Origin: Brachionus manjavacas
Taxonomy: Eukaryota; Rotifera; Eurotatoria; Ploima; Brachionidae
DNA: 64,000 bases
Reading direction: 5' to 3'
Assembly: GCA_019054805.1 (NCBI GenBank)
Contig: JAHQIY010000001.1
Coordinates: 7,702,501 to 7,766,500, forward strand
Under the pieces are notes generated by a model. That model saw only the letters and a list, made by a program, of their open reading frames with translations. It made no database searches and had not been told where the DNA came from. Positions 1 through 10,954 of this stretch are shown piece by piece. The position numbers and the translations under genes are program-made. How positions within the stretch are numbered: the stretch's first letter is position 1; each line of letters starts with the position of its first letter.

Positions 1-1037
1 TTACCATCATCGTCGAGGCCCTCATTGTTAGCTTGTTCCATCAAATTTGAGATCAGATTTTCTTCAAATTGGGAATAAGCATCGAAAATTTGAGTAAAAT
101 CTCGAACAGTCATTACTTTGGTCATGCCTTCTTCGTAAATGTCTCGAGCTCTTTCAAAATTGCCCAGACCAATGTAATAGGATGCCAATGAATTCCATAG
201 CTGTCCGACTTGGTCAATATATTTTTGAATTCCTTGTCTTAAAATCGGTTCCACTTTGACCGATTTTATTTTTGTCGGATTTTTAGCCAAAAGCTCGCAC
301 AACTCATGCCACAACTTTATTTAAAATTAGAAAAATAATCTTTTCTTAAATTTTTTAATACTTGGTGTTTTGTCTTTCCGTATTTTGAGTGAATATCCTC
401 AGTGTTTAAAAGGAATAAATATTTTTGAGCACATTCGTCCACTAGGCCGACTTTTTTCAAATAATTTGCATGATCTTCGACATCTTCGGGCTTTAACTAT
501 TAGCGAATGATTAAAAATTATTTTTTAATTTAAATTTAAAAATTTTATTACTTTTGAATATCTTTTATAGACTTTAACACCTGTGTCGGGTATATCAAAA
601 GACTCGACCAGTTCTAAAAAAATTGGCCATATTCGATAATGTTGAGTAATTGGCAAAGACCTGAGTGCTCTGTCACATGCTTTACGAGTTCTTGTAATAA
701 GACATTGATCTAGCAAGAATTCACAATAATCTATCCAAATGCGCGGCATTTTGTTCAGATATGCCAGGGCTCTATCGTATGCATTATTTACTTCTTCATA
801 TTCGGGGTCGTTAATGCATTTGTTTTTAAGATGAGCTCGTCTTAACTTTAGATAATTGTACCATAATTTGTAGCTACCTGGCATTTGCTTAAGAGCTCGT
901 TCGTATACCAGATAAACTGACACCCAATTAGAGCAGAATTTAGTTTTGTGATTTATGTAGCGAAACCATGATTTTAAGCTATAAGGATTTCGAATAACAT
1001 CCTCTTCATAAGCTACGTCCTCTTCGTCGAATAACAT
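1..1037 (-). CDS. XAB2: Pre-mRNA splicing factor SYF1/XAB2, 5' part
   Basis: HAT-repeat protein of the spliceosomal NineTeen/Prp19-associated complex, also linked to transcription-coupled repair (family knowledge). Exons on the minus strand are 1037-552, 496-362 and 314 to beyond the left edge. The first two introns are 55 and 47 bp, GT-AG, both phase 0. The translation follows metazoan XAB2 closely: the N-terminal DEEDVAYEED block, then the PRIWIDYCEFL and ALRSLPITQHYRIWP HAT motifs, then LWHELCELL, LWNSLASYY and VMTVRDFTQIFDAYSQFEE. The frame is open further upstream only to a GTG at 1061, directly after a T-rich AG at 1062-1061, so I take ATG 1037 as the start. The extra residues could belong to a 5' exon or UTR. 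The C-terminal two thirds lie outside the window. The family call is very secure; the start is less so. Confidence 0.93.
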
Positions 1038-3375
1038 CTCGTATTTATCAAATTTTAGCACTATAAAAATTATTAAATTTTTTTTGAATTTTATTTTTTA
1101 AAAAGTATGTATGATTAGCTCATATTGAAAACTAAGTTTACAAAATTCGTATTTTTTTTTTAATTTTATTTTTTTTTTTGGGAAAATTAAAAAATTTTTA
1201 ATCTAGAAAAAATGTTTTTCCATATAATTAATCTAAATATGTCTTCTAATAATGAATAACCAAAATTTCGAGGGAAAGAGAATGAGAATATTATGAAGTA
1301 AAAATCCTTTTTGTACTTTTTGAACTTTATGGTAATTAAATTTGAGATCTTAATGAATTAATATTTTAATTATTCATTTCAATTTTGACTAATAGTTCTC
1401 TAATGTACAACATACTCAAATCCCTAAACCAGGGTATCATCCCGGACCCCTTAAATTTTTAATAGAATGATTGAATTAACCAAAAAGTACAAAAAGTACA
1501 AATAGGGAAATGCCTTTTTAATAGTTAAATTTCATTGTCTAATGATGAAAATTTCTGAAAAACCATCAATTCTAATTGAGATTTTAAAAATGGCATGACA
1601 ACTTTTAATTATAAGATGCTTGTACTAGTGTTGGGTGAGGAATGAAGAAACATAAATGTTAATAAAATATAAAAAAAGTGAATCAAGCATAAAAATAATT
1701 TTATTTTTTAAACTGTTACCAAACACATAATTTTTTTTTATAAATTTTAATATACAAAATCTTTTTTGCACTAATTGAAAAAGAATCAAATCAAGTAAGT
1801 AAAAAAAAGTCAATTAAAACATTAGCAAAGCGTTATTTTGATTTAAAAGAAAGAACTAAAAAAGGATTTAAGATCGACCTCAAAACTTTGGTCATTAAAA
1901 TTCGTTCGATTTTACGTCTCATTTTTTGTTATTATATTTTGTTTAATTTTTTTAAACAATGATATTTAATTTAATGCTTTAGTTCAATTTTTTAAAGATT
2001 CAAAAATAAAAATTTATAATCACCTGAAGTTATTAGATAAAATACTCAGTTAATTTTTTTAAAATAAATTTGAATTTTTAAAATTTAGTTTTCTTTGGTC
2101 AATTACCGTGAATAAAATTATTCACTTAATTTTGACTTTAAAATATTTCGAATTTGAAAATATATCGATTGAAATATTTTAGTCGATATATGAATTCTAT
2201 CAACCGATTGAAGCCGATTGCCAACACTATCCTTTATTAATCCACTTATCCTTTATTATATTATTTAATTTAAGAGAAAAATAAAATGTTCCTGGATGTT
2301 CAAAATTCGATTATGAATAACAATTGAGAAAAATATTGAATTGCTAAGTTCTTATGTAAAAAGAGATTTGGTAAAGTTTAGTCAATTTTTTTTCATCAAG
2401 AAAAATACTTCCATAAAAAAGCACTGTTTTAGTTGACAAGATTCTTGGTAAAATGTTCCAACATGATAAAATGTAAGAAAATTTAAAAATTATTCAAATT
2501 GATCAGTTTGAATGATAAAAATCGAATTTTATCAAATTAATTAATTCAACAATATAATCAATTTTTTTTAAACAAAAAAATGTATCATAACTCTAACTAT
2601 AATTTCTGGTTAAAATTATATTTTTTCGATTAAGAGTCAATTTTCTGACCAAATTAAAAATATTCAAATTTTAATTTTTCATTATATTGATCTATTTGAA
2701 ACCAATTTTTTATGGACTAATATAATATAATGTTGGTTTCAAAATTTCTATAAAATTTATTTAAAGATCACAAAAATTTAATCACTTATAATTTCGTAGT
2801 CTTGGATTGTTAAGACAATCAAGTCGACATGACTTGTATAATAATATAAAAATAATTTTACTAAAGTTCCAAATTAATTAGTTGAATTAATAAAATATAA
2901 TTTAAAAGAAAATTAATATGAAGCAATTACAAATATTTTTTTGTTGTAAATATAAAAACCATTCGTTAAATTAAAAATTTATCTCTTTTGTTTTTTATTA
3001 GAAGCTTTTTAATATCTTGTTTTTATTTTTTGTCTCGTGATTCATCTAAAAAATTTTAAAAAGTTTACTAGTTTGAAAAATTTTAAAACCTTTTTAAACA
3101 ATGATATTAAGCATATTTTGGAATAAAAATTCTCCATAAATTTCAAATTATTAGAAAGAATTTTCGAAAAGCTAAGAAAGAGTTAAGATCTAATTAATTA
3201 GTAATTAATATTTAAGACTATAACGCGAGCATTTCAAAGCAAATTTCAAATATTTCAAAACTTTTTATCTGAAATGCTTAATTTTAATTATTGCAACAAG
3301 TCTATCAATTTGAAAGTAAGATTTCAAACCAGTTTAAAAAAAAAGACTTGGAGGTTGATTTATTAAAGTATAAAA
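1038..3375. other. Intergenic stretch, AT-rich, no gene seen
   Basis: No convincing coding sequence on either strand. The short open frames are low-complexity F/K/I/N translations with no family resemblance. It holds the foldback at 1302-1508 (listed separately). A weak inverted pair TAGTGTTGG near 1627 and CCAACACTA near 2230 could be the ends of a decayed hAT-like MITE, but no target duplication is visible. Confidence 0.6.
1302..1508. repeat. Short foldback (inverted) repeat
   Basis: The left arm at about 1302-1341 (core TTTTTGTACTTTTTGAACTT) matches the reverse complement of about 1474-1508 (core ATTTGTACTTTTTGTACTTT) at roughly 80% identity by eye. About 130 bp separates the arms. It may be a decayed MITE; no target duplication found. 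Confidence 0.4.
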
Positions 3376-3659
3376 ATGTCGATGAGCGATGATCCGGAAA
3401 TGCAGCGAATACTGGCTAAACAAGAGCTATTCGAGAATGTAAACAATTTTTACAAAAAAATTCAAAATTTAAGTTCTTTTAAATTAAGATTAAGCGAATA
3501 CAAAATATCTGCTGGGACAAGTGCATGTCTGATGGTGTCGATAGCTATTTGTCGTCCAGACAAGAGAAATGCTTAGAAAATTGCGCTGATCGTTTTGTAG
3601 ATGCTATTGTGATAGGAACTAGCCGAATTAATCAAAGAATAGCCGGTGGCTCTCATTAA
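3376..3659 (+). CDS. TIMM8: Mitochondrial small TIM chaperone Tim8
   Basis: Small Tim8-type protein of the mitochondrial intermembrane space, which with Tim13 chaperones hydrophobic precursors towards TIM22/TIM23 (family knowledge). Two exons, 3376-3438 and 3489-3659, flank a 50-bp intron (GTAAAC...TTAAG, phase 0); a second acceptor 6 bp downstream is also in frame. The 77-residue product has the twin CX3C signature: CWDKC at residues 29-33 and CLENC at 49-53, followed by ADRFVDA. Length and spacing fit TIMM8. If the intron were not removed, the frame would end without the second motif, which supports splicing. AATAAA overlaps the stop codon and more follow. VMA21 starts only 140 bp downstream on the same strand. 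Confidence 0.92.
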
Positions 3660-3799
3660 TAAAAAAAATAAATAAATAAAATGTCCTTAATTAAAAAATT
3701 TATTATTTTTCAAAATTTCAAGAAGTAGTTACTTACTTGCTTTGATTATAGGGATTCTCAATAAATTTTAAAATAGATAAAATTTTTTAGATACAAAAA

Positions 3800-4175
3800 A
3801 TGAAAAGACCCATAGTTATTAACGAAGAAAAAAAATACAATCCTATTGAGGAAATGCATACCGAGGCCGATAAACGTGTAGGCCAAGTATTTAGAACAAT
3901 GCTGTTTTTTACTTCAATGATGGTAATTGCTCCAATTTCATCTTATTTTGCTTCAAAAAAATACATTTTTGAAAGTGAGTATTTTAAAATCTTCTACAAA
4001 TTTTCTACAAGAATTTTTTTTTGATTAAAAAGAGTATTTTTCAATAGATTCAGATGAAAGCTATATCTATTCAGTAGCGGTCACTGTAATTGTTATTCAT
4101 TTAATTTTGGGCGCATTTATTTATATCGCCTGGCAAGATGCAAATACAGCTGCTAATGAAAAGAAGAAAAAGTAG
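3800..4175 (+). CDS. VMA21: V-ATPase assembly factor VMA21
   Basis: ER membrane protein needed to assemble the V0 sector of the vacuolar H+-ATPase (family knowledge). Exons are 3800-3974 and 4048-4175, with a 73-bp GT-AG intron in phase 1. The 100-residue product matches the family's usual length. It has two membrane segments, about residues 32-51 (MLFFTSMMVIAPISSYF) and 66-86 (VAVTVIVIHLILGAFIYIAW), joined by a loop containing KYIFEN and DESYIYS. It ends in a lysine run (KKKK), compatible with the di-lysine-like ER retrieval known for VMA21. A T-rich AG lies 10 bp before the ATG (3789-3790). A poly(A) signal AATAAA lies at 4256-4261. Confidence 0.93.
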
Positions 4176-5647
4176 ACATGTTTCTTATATTTTTTGGCAA
4201 TTCCCATTATTTATTATTTCTACGTTTGTATTTTATCAGTTTTATTGAAAATTGTAATAAAAAAGATTTTTTGTTTAAAAGTTTTATTCAATTGATTCAT
4301 TAAAATATTGAAACTAAAAAGAAATTAAAATTGTCTGGATACGATTTCGGTTTTGTAAATAACGATTGAAAAAAAATTTCAACAATCAACCACTATCGAA
4401 CAAAACCAAATCGGAGATGCAAACTAAATCTTAGTCATAAAAGCTCAAGAAGAATTGTTAAGATTTAAATACTTTAAAAAAAATCTAATTTAATTTTTAG
4501 TCAAATAGTCAAATATTAAAATTCCTTTCTTATTTTAGCGTTTTGACACGGTTCTATTAAATTAAAAATAAAAATTTAAAAATACTTTAAAATAAGCATT
4601 ACTCTAACCTAAATAAAAAAATATATGGGCTTAAGTTATTTTAAATATCTGATTCAAATTTAGGTAAAATTGGACAATTGTTGTTCACAAAGAAAATTAA
4701 AAGAACCTATAGACTTCAATTATTGAAAATTTTGATCAATTTTAACTGATTAATCCCGAAATTTAAATAGCTAGAAAATTATTATTAGTCAACGTATGTA
4801 TTATCTGCGTGTTAAAAGCAAACATTTTAAAATTAAATTTTCTTGATGTTTATTGATCTTAAATTCCAAAAATTTAAATAAATTTCAGCAAATTTTAATC
4901 TAACAGATTTTAAAAATTAACATTGAATTTTAAATATATTTTTGTAATAAATATGATAAGAATAGAGTACTTAATTTCAAATTTCATGTAATTAAATTAT
5001 CAATTTTTATAATCTTTTAAAAATAAAATTTAAACATTTTTAAGCTTCAATTTTAAAATTTCAAAAAGCCTTTTTTTCTTTTTGTTTAATTTACCCACAT
5101 TGCATAGAAAATGCTTTATTAAATCCTTTATTAAGATACAATTTTTAAATGCTTTTCTCAAAAGAAAACGAAATTCCCATTTTAAAAAGGATTAAACAAG
5201 TCAACTTTTTTTAACACCAGAATTTATTTCGTTAAAAAATAATAATTTACAACGAATTTTAAATTGGAGAAATTAACTCTCTGTATTTTCTTTTAGGTAG
5301 GTTTCGTCCTAACCAAACTTTTAGAAAAGACTTGAAAATAATTTGATAAAGTCCTATTAAATATATATAGTAGATAATAGATAAAAAAGTTTAAATAAAT
5401 AAATATTTTAAAAAAATAAGAAAATTCATGATCGTTGTTATCAAGTCACAAATAAAAAATACTAAAATAGCAAAGAGACTTAATATTTTTGCACAATATT
5501 TTTAGTAAAAATTCCACAGAAATAGTAATAAACCCATAAATATATAAAAAAACAATAATATTAATTTTGTGTCAGTTTTTTTATTAAAAAATAATATAAA
5601 TAGTAAAATATTTTTAGTAAAAAAATTAAAAAAAATTATCAAAAAAT
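4176..5647. other. Intergenic stretch, AT-rich, no gene seen
   Basis: No coding sequence recognised. Near 4339-4414 there is an imperfect inverted repeat: CGATTTCGGTTTTGT on the left, and the complement of CGATTTGGTTTTGT on the right. Elsewhere it is poly-A/T-rich sequence without repeats I could match in this window. Confidence 0.55.
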
Positions 5648-6547
5648 TTAATTTTTTTTCTTAGTACAACCATTTGTGCAATAAAAACCTCTTTTTTTCT
5701 TCATTGGGGCATTACAGGTTTTACAAATATTCTCTATTGTATCATTCGGCTTGTGTCTTTTAGATGATGTTGGAGCTTGTTCAAGTTCTTTTTCCGAATC
5801 TTTTCCAGATTCAAGTGTGACATTGTCTTCGTTCTGAATACAGTCCGCTGGTTGTTGCTGTAGGTACGACCTTGTTTTCTTTTTTGATCTTCGCTTCGGC
5901 TTGTTGTTCAATGGTATATCCATGCCAATATCATTGAAGTTCATCAATTCTAAAATATCAAATATTAATAAATTAAAAATTTTTTTTTTTTAATTTTAAA
6001 ATTACTTACTAAGCCTGTAACAACATGCTATAGAATGACAACAATGATAAATTTTTAGCCAGTATGAACAGGTGCACGAACTTAGTTTCAAATTTTCATG
6101 ATTTACTTTAACCATTCTAATTGAGTTTAAAGAAGAGATCATCTCATCAAATGTTTTCCAAGTTTTTGATTCTAAAATCGATAAATATTGCTTGCCTTCA
6201 CTAAGAGTAAAATCACATTTTTTACCACTTTTTACCATGTATACGTCCTTGATTTGTTAAAATGTTTTCGACTTCTTGTTCCATTTGTAGGCGAATTGTA
6301 AGTCATTGTTGTCAATAATCGGCTCGTCATTGAATTCTTTTAAATTGTTGTTTTCAATATTAACAATTTTGTTTGATTTACGATTTATACATATATCACG
6401 CTCGGATCTTATTTGAGACCAGAAACGGACAAGATTTTCTCTACATTCGTTTAAAAATTCTATTAAGCCAAGTCTTGTTTTGACAAAATCCTTGATTTTC
6501 GCATGTGTTGATTCAAGAGCGTTTGTTGATTCTTGACATAACTTCAA
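5648..6547 (-). mobile_element. MULE-type transposase, C-terminal remnant with SWIM finger
   Basis: Three consecutive open stretches on the minus strand correspond to the C-terminal part of a Mutator-like (MULE) transposase. First is the region after the catalytic domain (STNALESTHAKIKDF). Next is a SWIM zinc finger (SSCTCSYWLKIYHCCH, a CxC...CxH pattern). Last is a basic, Ser/Lys-rich tail ending in a CX2C...CX3C cluster. The same SSCTC/STCTC block occurs in the fuller copy at 40.8-42.8 kb, so the two are diverged members of one superfamily. A consensus GTAAGT intron appears to separate the SWIM exon from the tail exon (donor near 6007, acceptor near 5946). The catalytic domain is absent, and a frame break lies between the first two stretches. 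It is probably dead, but a host-domesticated SWIM gene cannot be excluded. Confidence 0.7.
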
Positions 6548-7439
6548 GATTGACTATCTTTTAAGGACTGTGTTGTAAAATATTTGGAACATATTTTGAA
6601 AATCTTTAACTAAATAAACTCCTTTACCTAAATTTTTAATTAATTAAATTTTACAAAGGCCAACAAATCGACGCTAATTTTTTCACTTTTTCAATAACCC
6701 TCAGGATATCAAGATACATTAGATTTTACATGATTAGAATTTTCATTATCCGTTGTTGCCAGAGTCCTGAAGTTTACAACAATATTCATAACTAGCGATT
6801 GGAAAAACACATTGTATTAGCCAACCCCTCAAGTAGCCTCTCAAATAAATTGATTATTATTAGTTATTTATTAGTTGATTATTTATTAAAAGAGCAATGG
6901 TCTGGAAATTTCCTTTTTTCGTTTTCTATTTAAATTTAATGCCTAACCTTACTTTTTTAAAAAATCGATAAATGTCTTTTGTGCGATAAATTTTTTCTTT
7001 AATATAGACCTTAAAATTTAAAAAAATTATGAATAATTTCGAAAGTTAACTTTTTGCTTTCAAAAACTGTATAAAGTATTAGATAGTTAGATAAGTTTTT
7101 TAAAACTGGGATTGTTTAAAAAAATTAAATTTTTAAAAGTCTAATCTAAGCTGTAGTTAAAAAATTATATCAATGGATAAAAAATGAGTATGCTATACAA
7201 AAAATTGGTAATTTTAAGTAAATTTATAAAATTTTCCATAAATTCCTGTAAAAACAGTAAGTCATAGCACTACTGTAATAGTAAATTAACTATCATTTTT
7301 TCTAGTAAGGACTAAGCCTTTTTAAAAATTTTTAATATCATTCTTTTTTACTTTAAATATTAAAACAGGATAATAACTGAGAAAAAAAATTAAAAAAAGT
7401 TTTTCTTTTATTGAACCTGCATATTTAATTGTGAAAAAA
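6548..7439. other. Intergenic stretch between two transposon remnants
   Basis: No gene seen. It is AT-rich sequence with no motif linking it to either flanking element. Confidence 0.5.
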
Positions 7440-8270
7440 TTCAGAAAAAGTGTATCAAGTAGCGTTGTAAGAAAATATCGATTTAAAGCAGGTAATTAAT
7501 AATGAATATAAGATTTTTCAAACAAGTTTCAAGGTTTCCGTTACCGACGGTTAAGAAAATCACCAATATTAACAGATCATCAAAAATAAGACTTATTTGG
7601 TGTTTAAAGTTTCAAAATTTCGAGTTCAAAAACTACATATTAGTCGATAAAACCACAATTAAACTTTCGGAAAGACCAATCTACCATCAAAGATATCCGG
7701 CTAAATATCCAGCCAATTCCAAGTACTTCAAAATATGAAGGGAAAATTGAAGATTTGGGCTGAGATTTCATTTAAGAGAGTCACGAATTTTGCTATAAGA
7801 TACAGAATATGGAAAAAGCTTTTACTTTAGAATTTTTTAAGATTTTTAAGAGCAACATGGATGCAGAGCTTCACCTGGAGATATTATCTGATTATTTATT
7901 ATGATTTGGAGCTTGGATTTAGATTTTAAACTAAACCAGAACAATTTAAATTTTAAATTTTAACAATAATGTTTGGGTAAAGTGCTTTTTAGTAATTAAT
8001 CTTTGGCGATAATATTTGAGTCATTTCTTTTAAATAAAGATTAAATCTCACCCAAAGTCTCCCGATTTAAATCCGATTGAACTTATGTGGAACGAGTTAA
8101 AACAGCATGTAAGGAAGAGAATGATTTATCCGAAGCTGATGCCCAAATGGCGGTCAAAGATTTCAAAAAAATCTTTAACGAAAGAAAAATGCCAAAATTA
8201 TTTAAAAAAGATTTTTATTTACAATTTAATCTTAAAAAAAAATATTAATATAAATCAAGGTAATTAAAGT
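7440..8270 (+). mobile_element. Decayed Tc1/mariner-superfamily transposase
   Basis: Discontinuous plus-strand reading frames carry Tc1/mariner landmarks in the right order. These are a helix-turn-helix-like segment (SSSVVRKYRFKAG) at about 7450-7495; the first catalytic region LVDKTTIKLSERP at about 7640-7680; KIWAEISF at about 7750; and the second region SPDLNPIELMWNELKQ at about 8060-8105, whose E is the usual third catalytic residue. Several stops and frame changes separate them, so this copy is dead. I could not find clear terminal inverted repeats. A plain DNA transposon fossil. Confidence 0.75.
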
Positions 8271-8544
8271 GCTCATAGAAAAAATTGAAGATTGGTCGAA
8301 TCATTAAATTATATTCAGAAGTATATAATTGAAATTTTTTTGCTTTAGTATTTTTGTTTATTGTTTAAAATTAATTTTTTTTTACTAAAAATTACCTTTT
8401 TCAAATAAGATTTCACGTGAAAAAAAGTAGTTTTTTTTATTTCGAATTCAGGCTCAAAAAATTTTAAAAAAGTCAAAAAATATCAAAATTCTCAAAAAAT
8501 TTAGTAGTTTTTGGAATTTTATTACGTACCTTTTACAAAAGTTT

Positions 8545-8573
8545 TAGTAGTAGTAGTAGTAGTAGTAGTAGTA
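8545..8573. repeat. (AGT)n microsatellite, LINE 3' tail
   Basis: About nine AGT units lie immediately 3' of the LINE on its own strand. A microsatellite tail rather than poly(A) is what CR1/L2-type elements often have. Confidence 0.85.
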
Positions 8574-10567
8574 AGACCGCGTGGCGAGATAACTCGCAGG
8601 GATGCCCCTCAAAGCGGTCGTCTTAATTGATAATGGTCGTATTTGATTTTAAAGGAGTCCACGGTCTCAGTTGCGACTATGTCGTCTGGCAGTTCGTTCC
8701 ATTCATTAGCTATTCGATTGATGAAGAAGTTGTGTCTTTGCTGACAAGATGCCACGATCTCACGCCGTAGTTGACTTCTCTTCGTGTCTCTCGGAGCCGA
8801 CCAATTTGGCTCGTTGTGCCACGTTATGTCATCTTTGCCTCTGCTGACTTTGTATAGTTGAATTAAGTCGGCACGTTGTCGTCTTGTCTCCAAAGATGTA
8901 AGACCCATCCTCTCAAGTCTGTTCTCGTACTCCATGCCTTTCAAGGCAGTGGGGACTCTCGTTACTCTCCTCTGAACTTTTTCAAGGGTATTTATATCCT
9001 TCCTGAGGTACGGGTTCCAAGCCGACACTGAAAACTCCAGATGCGGACGAATGTAGGTGCGATAGAGTGAGGCCCATAGTTCTACATCCCTAGAAATGAA
9101 TGTGTTTTTTAACATTCCTAGAATTTGGTTAGCTTTTGATGCGGCATGAGCGGACTGTGAGCTGAACTTAAAATTAGGCGTGAGAATGATGCCCAGGTCG
9201 CGTTCTTCCGATGTGTTTTGAAGCAAAATGCGAGAGCCATCCTTCTTTTTTAGCGTATAAGACCTGGTTTCTGCTACATGCTTGTTGCTACCGATATTCA
9301 TAACCTTAATTTTAGACTCGTTTGCTTCCATCAACCAAGTCCAACACCATTCAGCCACTGTGTCCAAATCAGCTTGAAGACTATTCACCGCCTCCTCGGA
9401 TTCCACCTGCGCTATTATTTTTAGATCATCGGCAAAAAGCTTGCTTGTGTGTATCAAGTGGCTTGGTAGGTCATTGATGAAGATTGCGAAGAGAATTGGA
9501 CCTAACACACTACCTTGAGGAACACCCGAAGTGACATCTTTCCAATTTGAAGCGTGCGGACCTAGAACCACACGCTGCTTCCTGCCCTCCAGGAAATCTT
9601 TTATCCAGTCGAGAATTTGACCTTGGATGCCAACAGTACTTAGCTTTTTTATCAACCTGCCATGAGGCACCTTGTCGAAAGCTTTGGCAAAATCGAAGAA
9701 TATAATATCAACTGGCTTCTTATTCTTCATTGCCGATGTAACTACGTCAACAGTCTCAATAAGGTTGGTGCTACAGGCTTTCTTTGGAACAAACCCATGC
9801 TGTTGCGGTGCAAGTAAACTGTTTGAGCATAAGTGAGACATTATTGAGTCACGGACAAGGGATTCCATTATTCTGCAGACTACTGACGTCAATGAAATTG
9901 GACGATAGTTGGACGAATCGACACGACTACCTTTCTTAAAAAACGGAGTGACGTTGGCCAATTTCCATATTGCAGGAAGAGATGAGGTAGTGAGGGACAA
10001 TTTAAAGATGAGAGCAAGTGGTCGAGAGATTTCTGCAGCACACTCCTTAAGAACGCGGGGGTGAATTCCATCCACGCCAATCGATTTTGATGTATCTAGC
10101 TTGGTAAGTTTGTTTACGATCATTTGTTCGCTAATAACAAGCTTCTCAATCGGAGGTATTGTTGAAGGAGTGTACTCAGGATCAAAATCTGTCTCAACTT
10201 GGAATACCGATGCAAACTGACAATTTAGGTGATCGGCGATGTCACATGGCTCAGTTATAGTTCGGTCAGCTGTCGTCAGGACAACTATGCTTGTATTAAC
10301 TGAGCTTCGTCGGCGTATGTACGAGAAGAGTTGCTTCTGGTTCTTGCTAAAAGCTATGCGACGCTCGAAAGAAATGATGGCGGCTTTGATTTTATATGTC
10401 ATCTTTTTTAAAGTTCGCCTATAGATCCGAACATTAGACGCTGAGCTCCAGTTTGTACGCGAATTGTGGACGAAAAGACGCTTTCTCTTATTATTTAGCT
10501 TCACTAATTCGCTCGTCATCCAGGGAAGTTTGAAGTTGCGCACAGTATTTCTGCTTTGTTTGATTTA
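8545..10567 (-). mobile_element. Non-LTR retrotransposon (CR1/jockey-like LINE), 5'-truncated
   Basis: One intact frame of about 645 codons (stop at 8609) encodes a LINE reverse transcriptase. It contains KGSRVDSSNYRPISL, DIIFFDFAKAFDKVPH, TSGVPQGSVLGP and the catalytic FADD box (about residue 370), then the typical C-terminal RRVTRVP and INRIANEWNELPDD segments. The frame enters without an ATG just after a stop near 10565, and no endonuclease domain is present, so the copy lacks its 5' half. Its 3' end is an (ACT)n tail on the element strand, the plus-strand AGT run at 8545-8573. TTTACAAAA occurs at 8532-8540 and again at 10604-10612 and may be the target duplication. The uninterrupted frame points to a fairly young insertion. 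GC content is visibly higher than in the surroundings. Confidence 0.9.
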
Positions 10568-10954
10568 ATAATTTTTTTTTTGGTTGAATAAATTTGTTGG
10601 GAATTTACAAAACTAGTTATATTAAAATATTGTTAAATAAATATTTAGAATTAAAAACTTTTAAATTCAGAATCGTTTATTAATAAAAAATAAAAAAAAA
10701 TAAAAATTCAAAGTACGATTTTACCAAAAAATAATGACACACTAAATATTCCACTTTGGATTTCAATTTATTATGAATAACTTTTTTTACCGGCTAATCA
10801 CTAGAACGGCAACAATGAGAAATTATACACAAACTATAAAAAATTAACCATGCACGAAACTGCCTCAATGTGATGCCTTAAAAACGAATATAAGTATGAG
10901 TATATTACAAGTATATACAAAAAAAATTTCGCTTGAATAATAAAGCTCTTACAA
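10568..10954. other. Short gap between LINE and ubinuclein 3' end
   Basis: About 390 bp of AT-rich sequence that should include the ubinuclein 3' UTR on the minus strand. No other feature seen. Confidence 0.5.

Noticed and set aside
1625-1813. 62-codon minus-strand frame near 1.7 kb
   Set aside because: Low-complexity F/L/I-rich translation typical of AT-rich DNA; no acceptor, homology or GC shift.
1627-2232. hAT-like MITE suggested by TAGTGTTGG at one end and its complement at the other
   Set aside because: Only 9 bp of inverted repeat and no 8-bp duplication; left as a remark.
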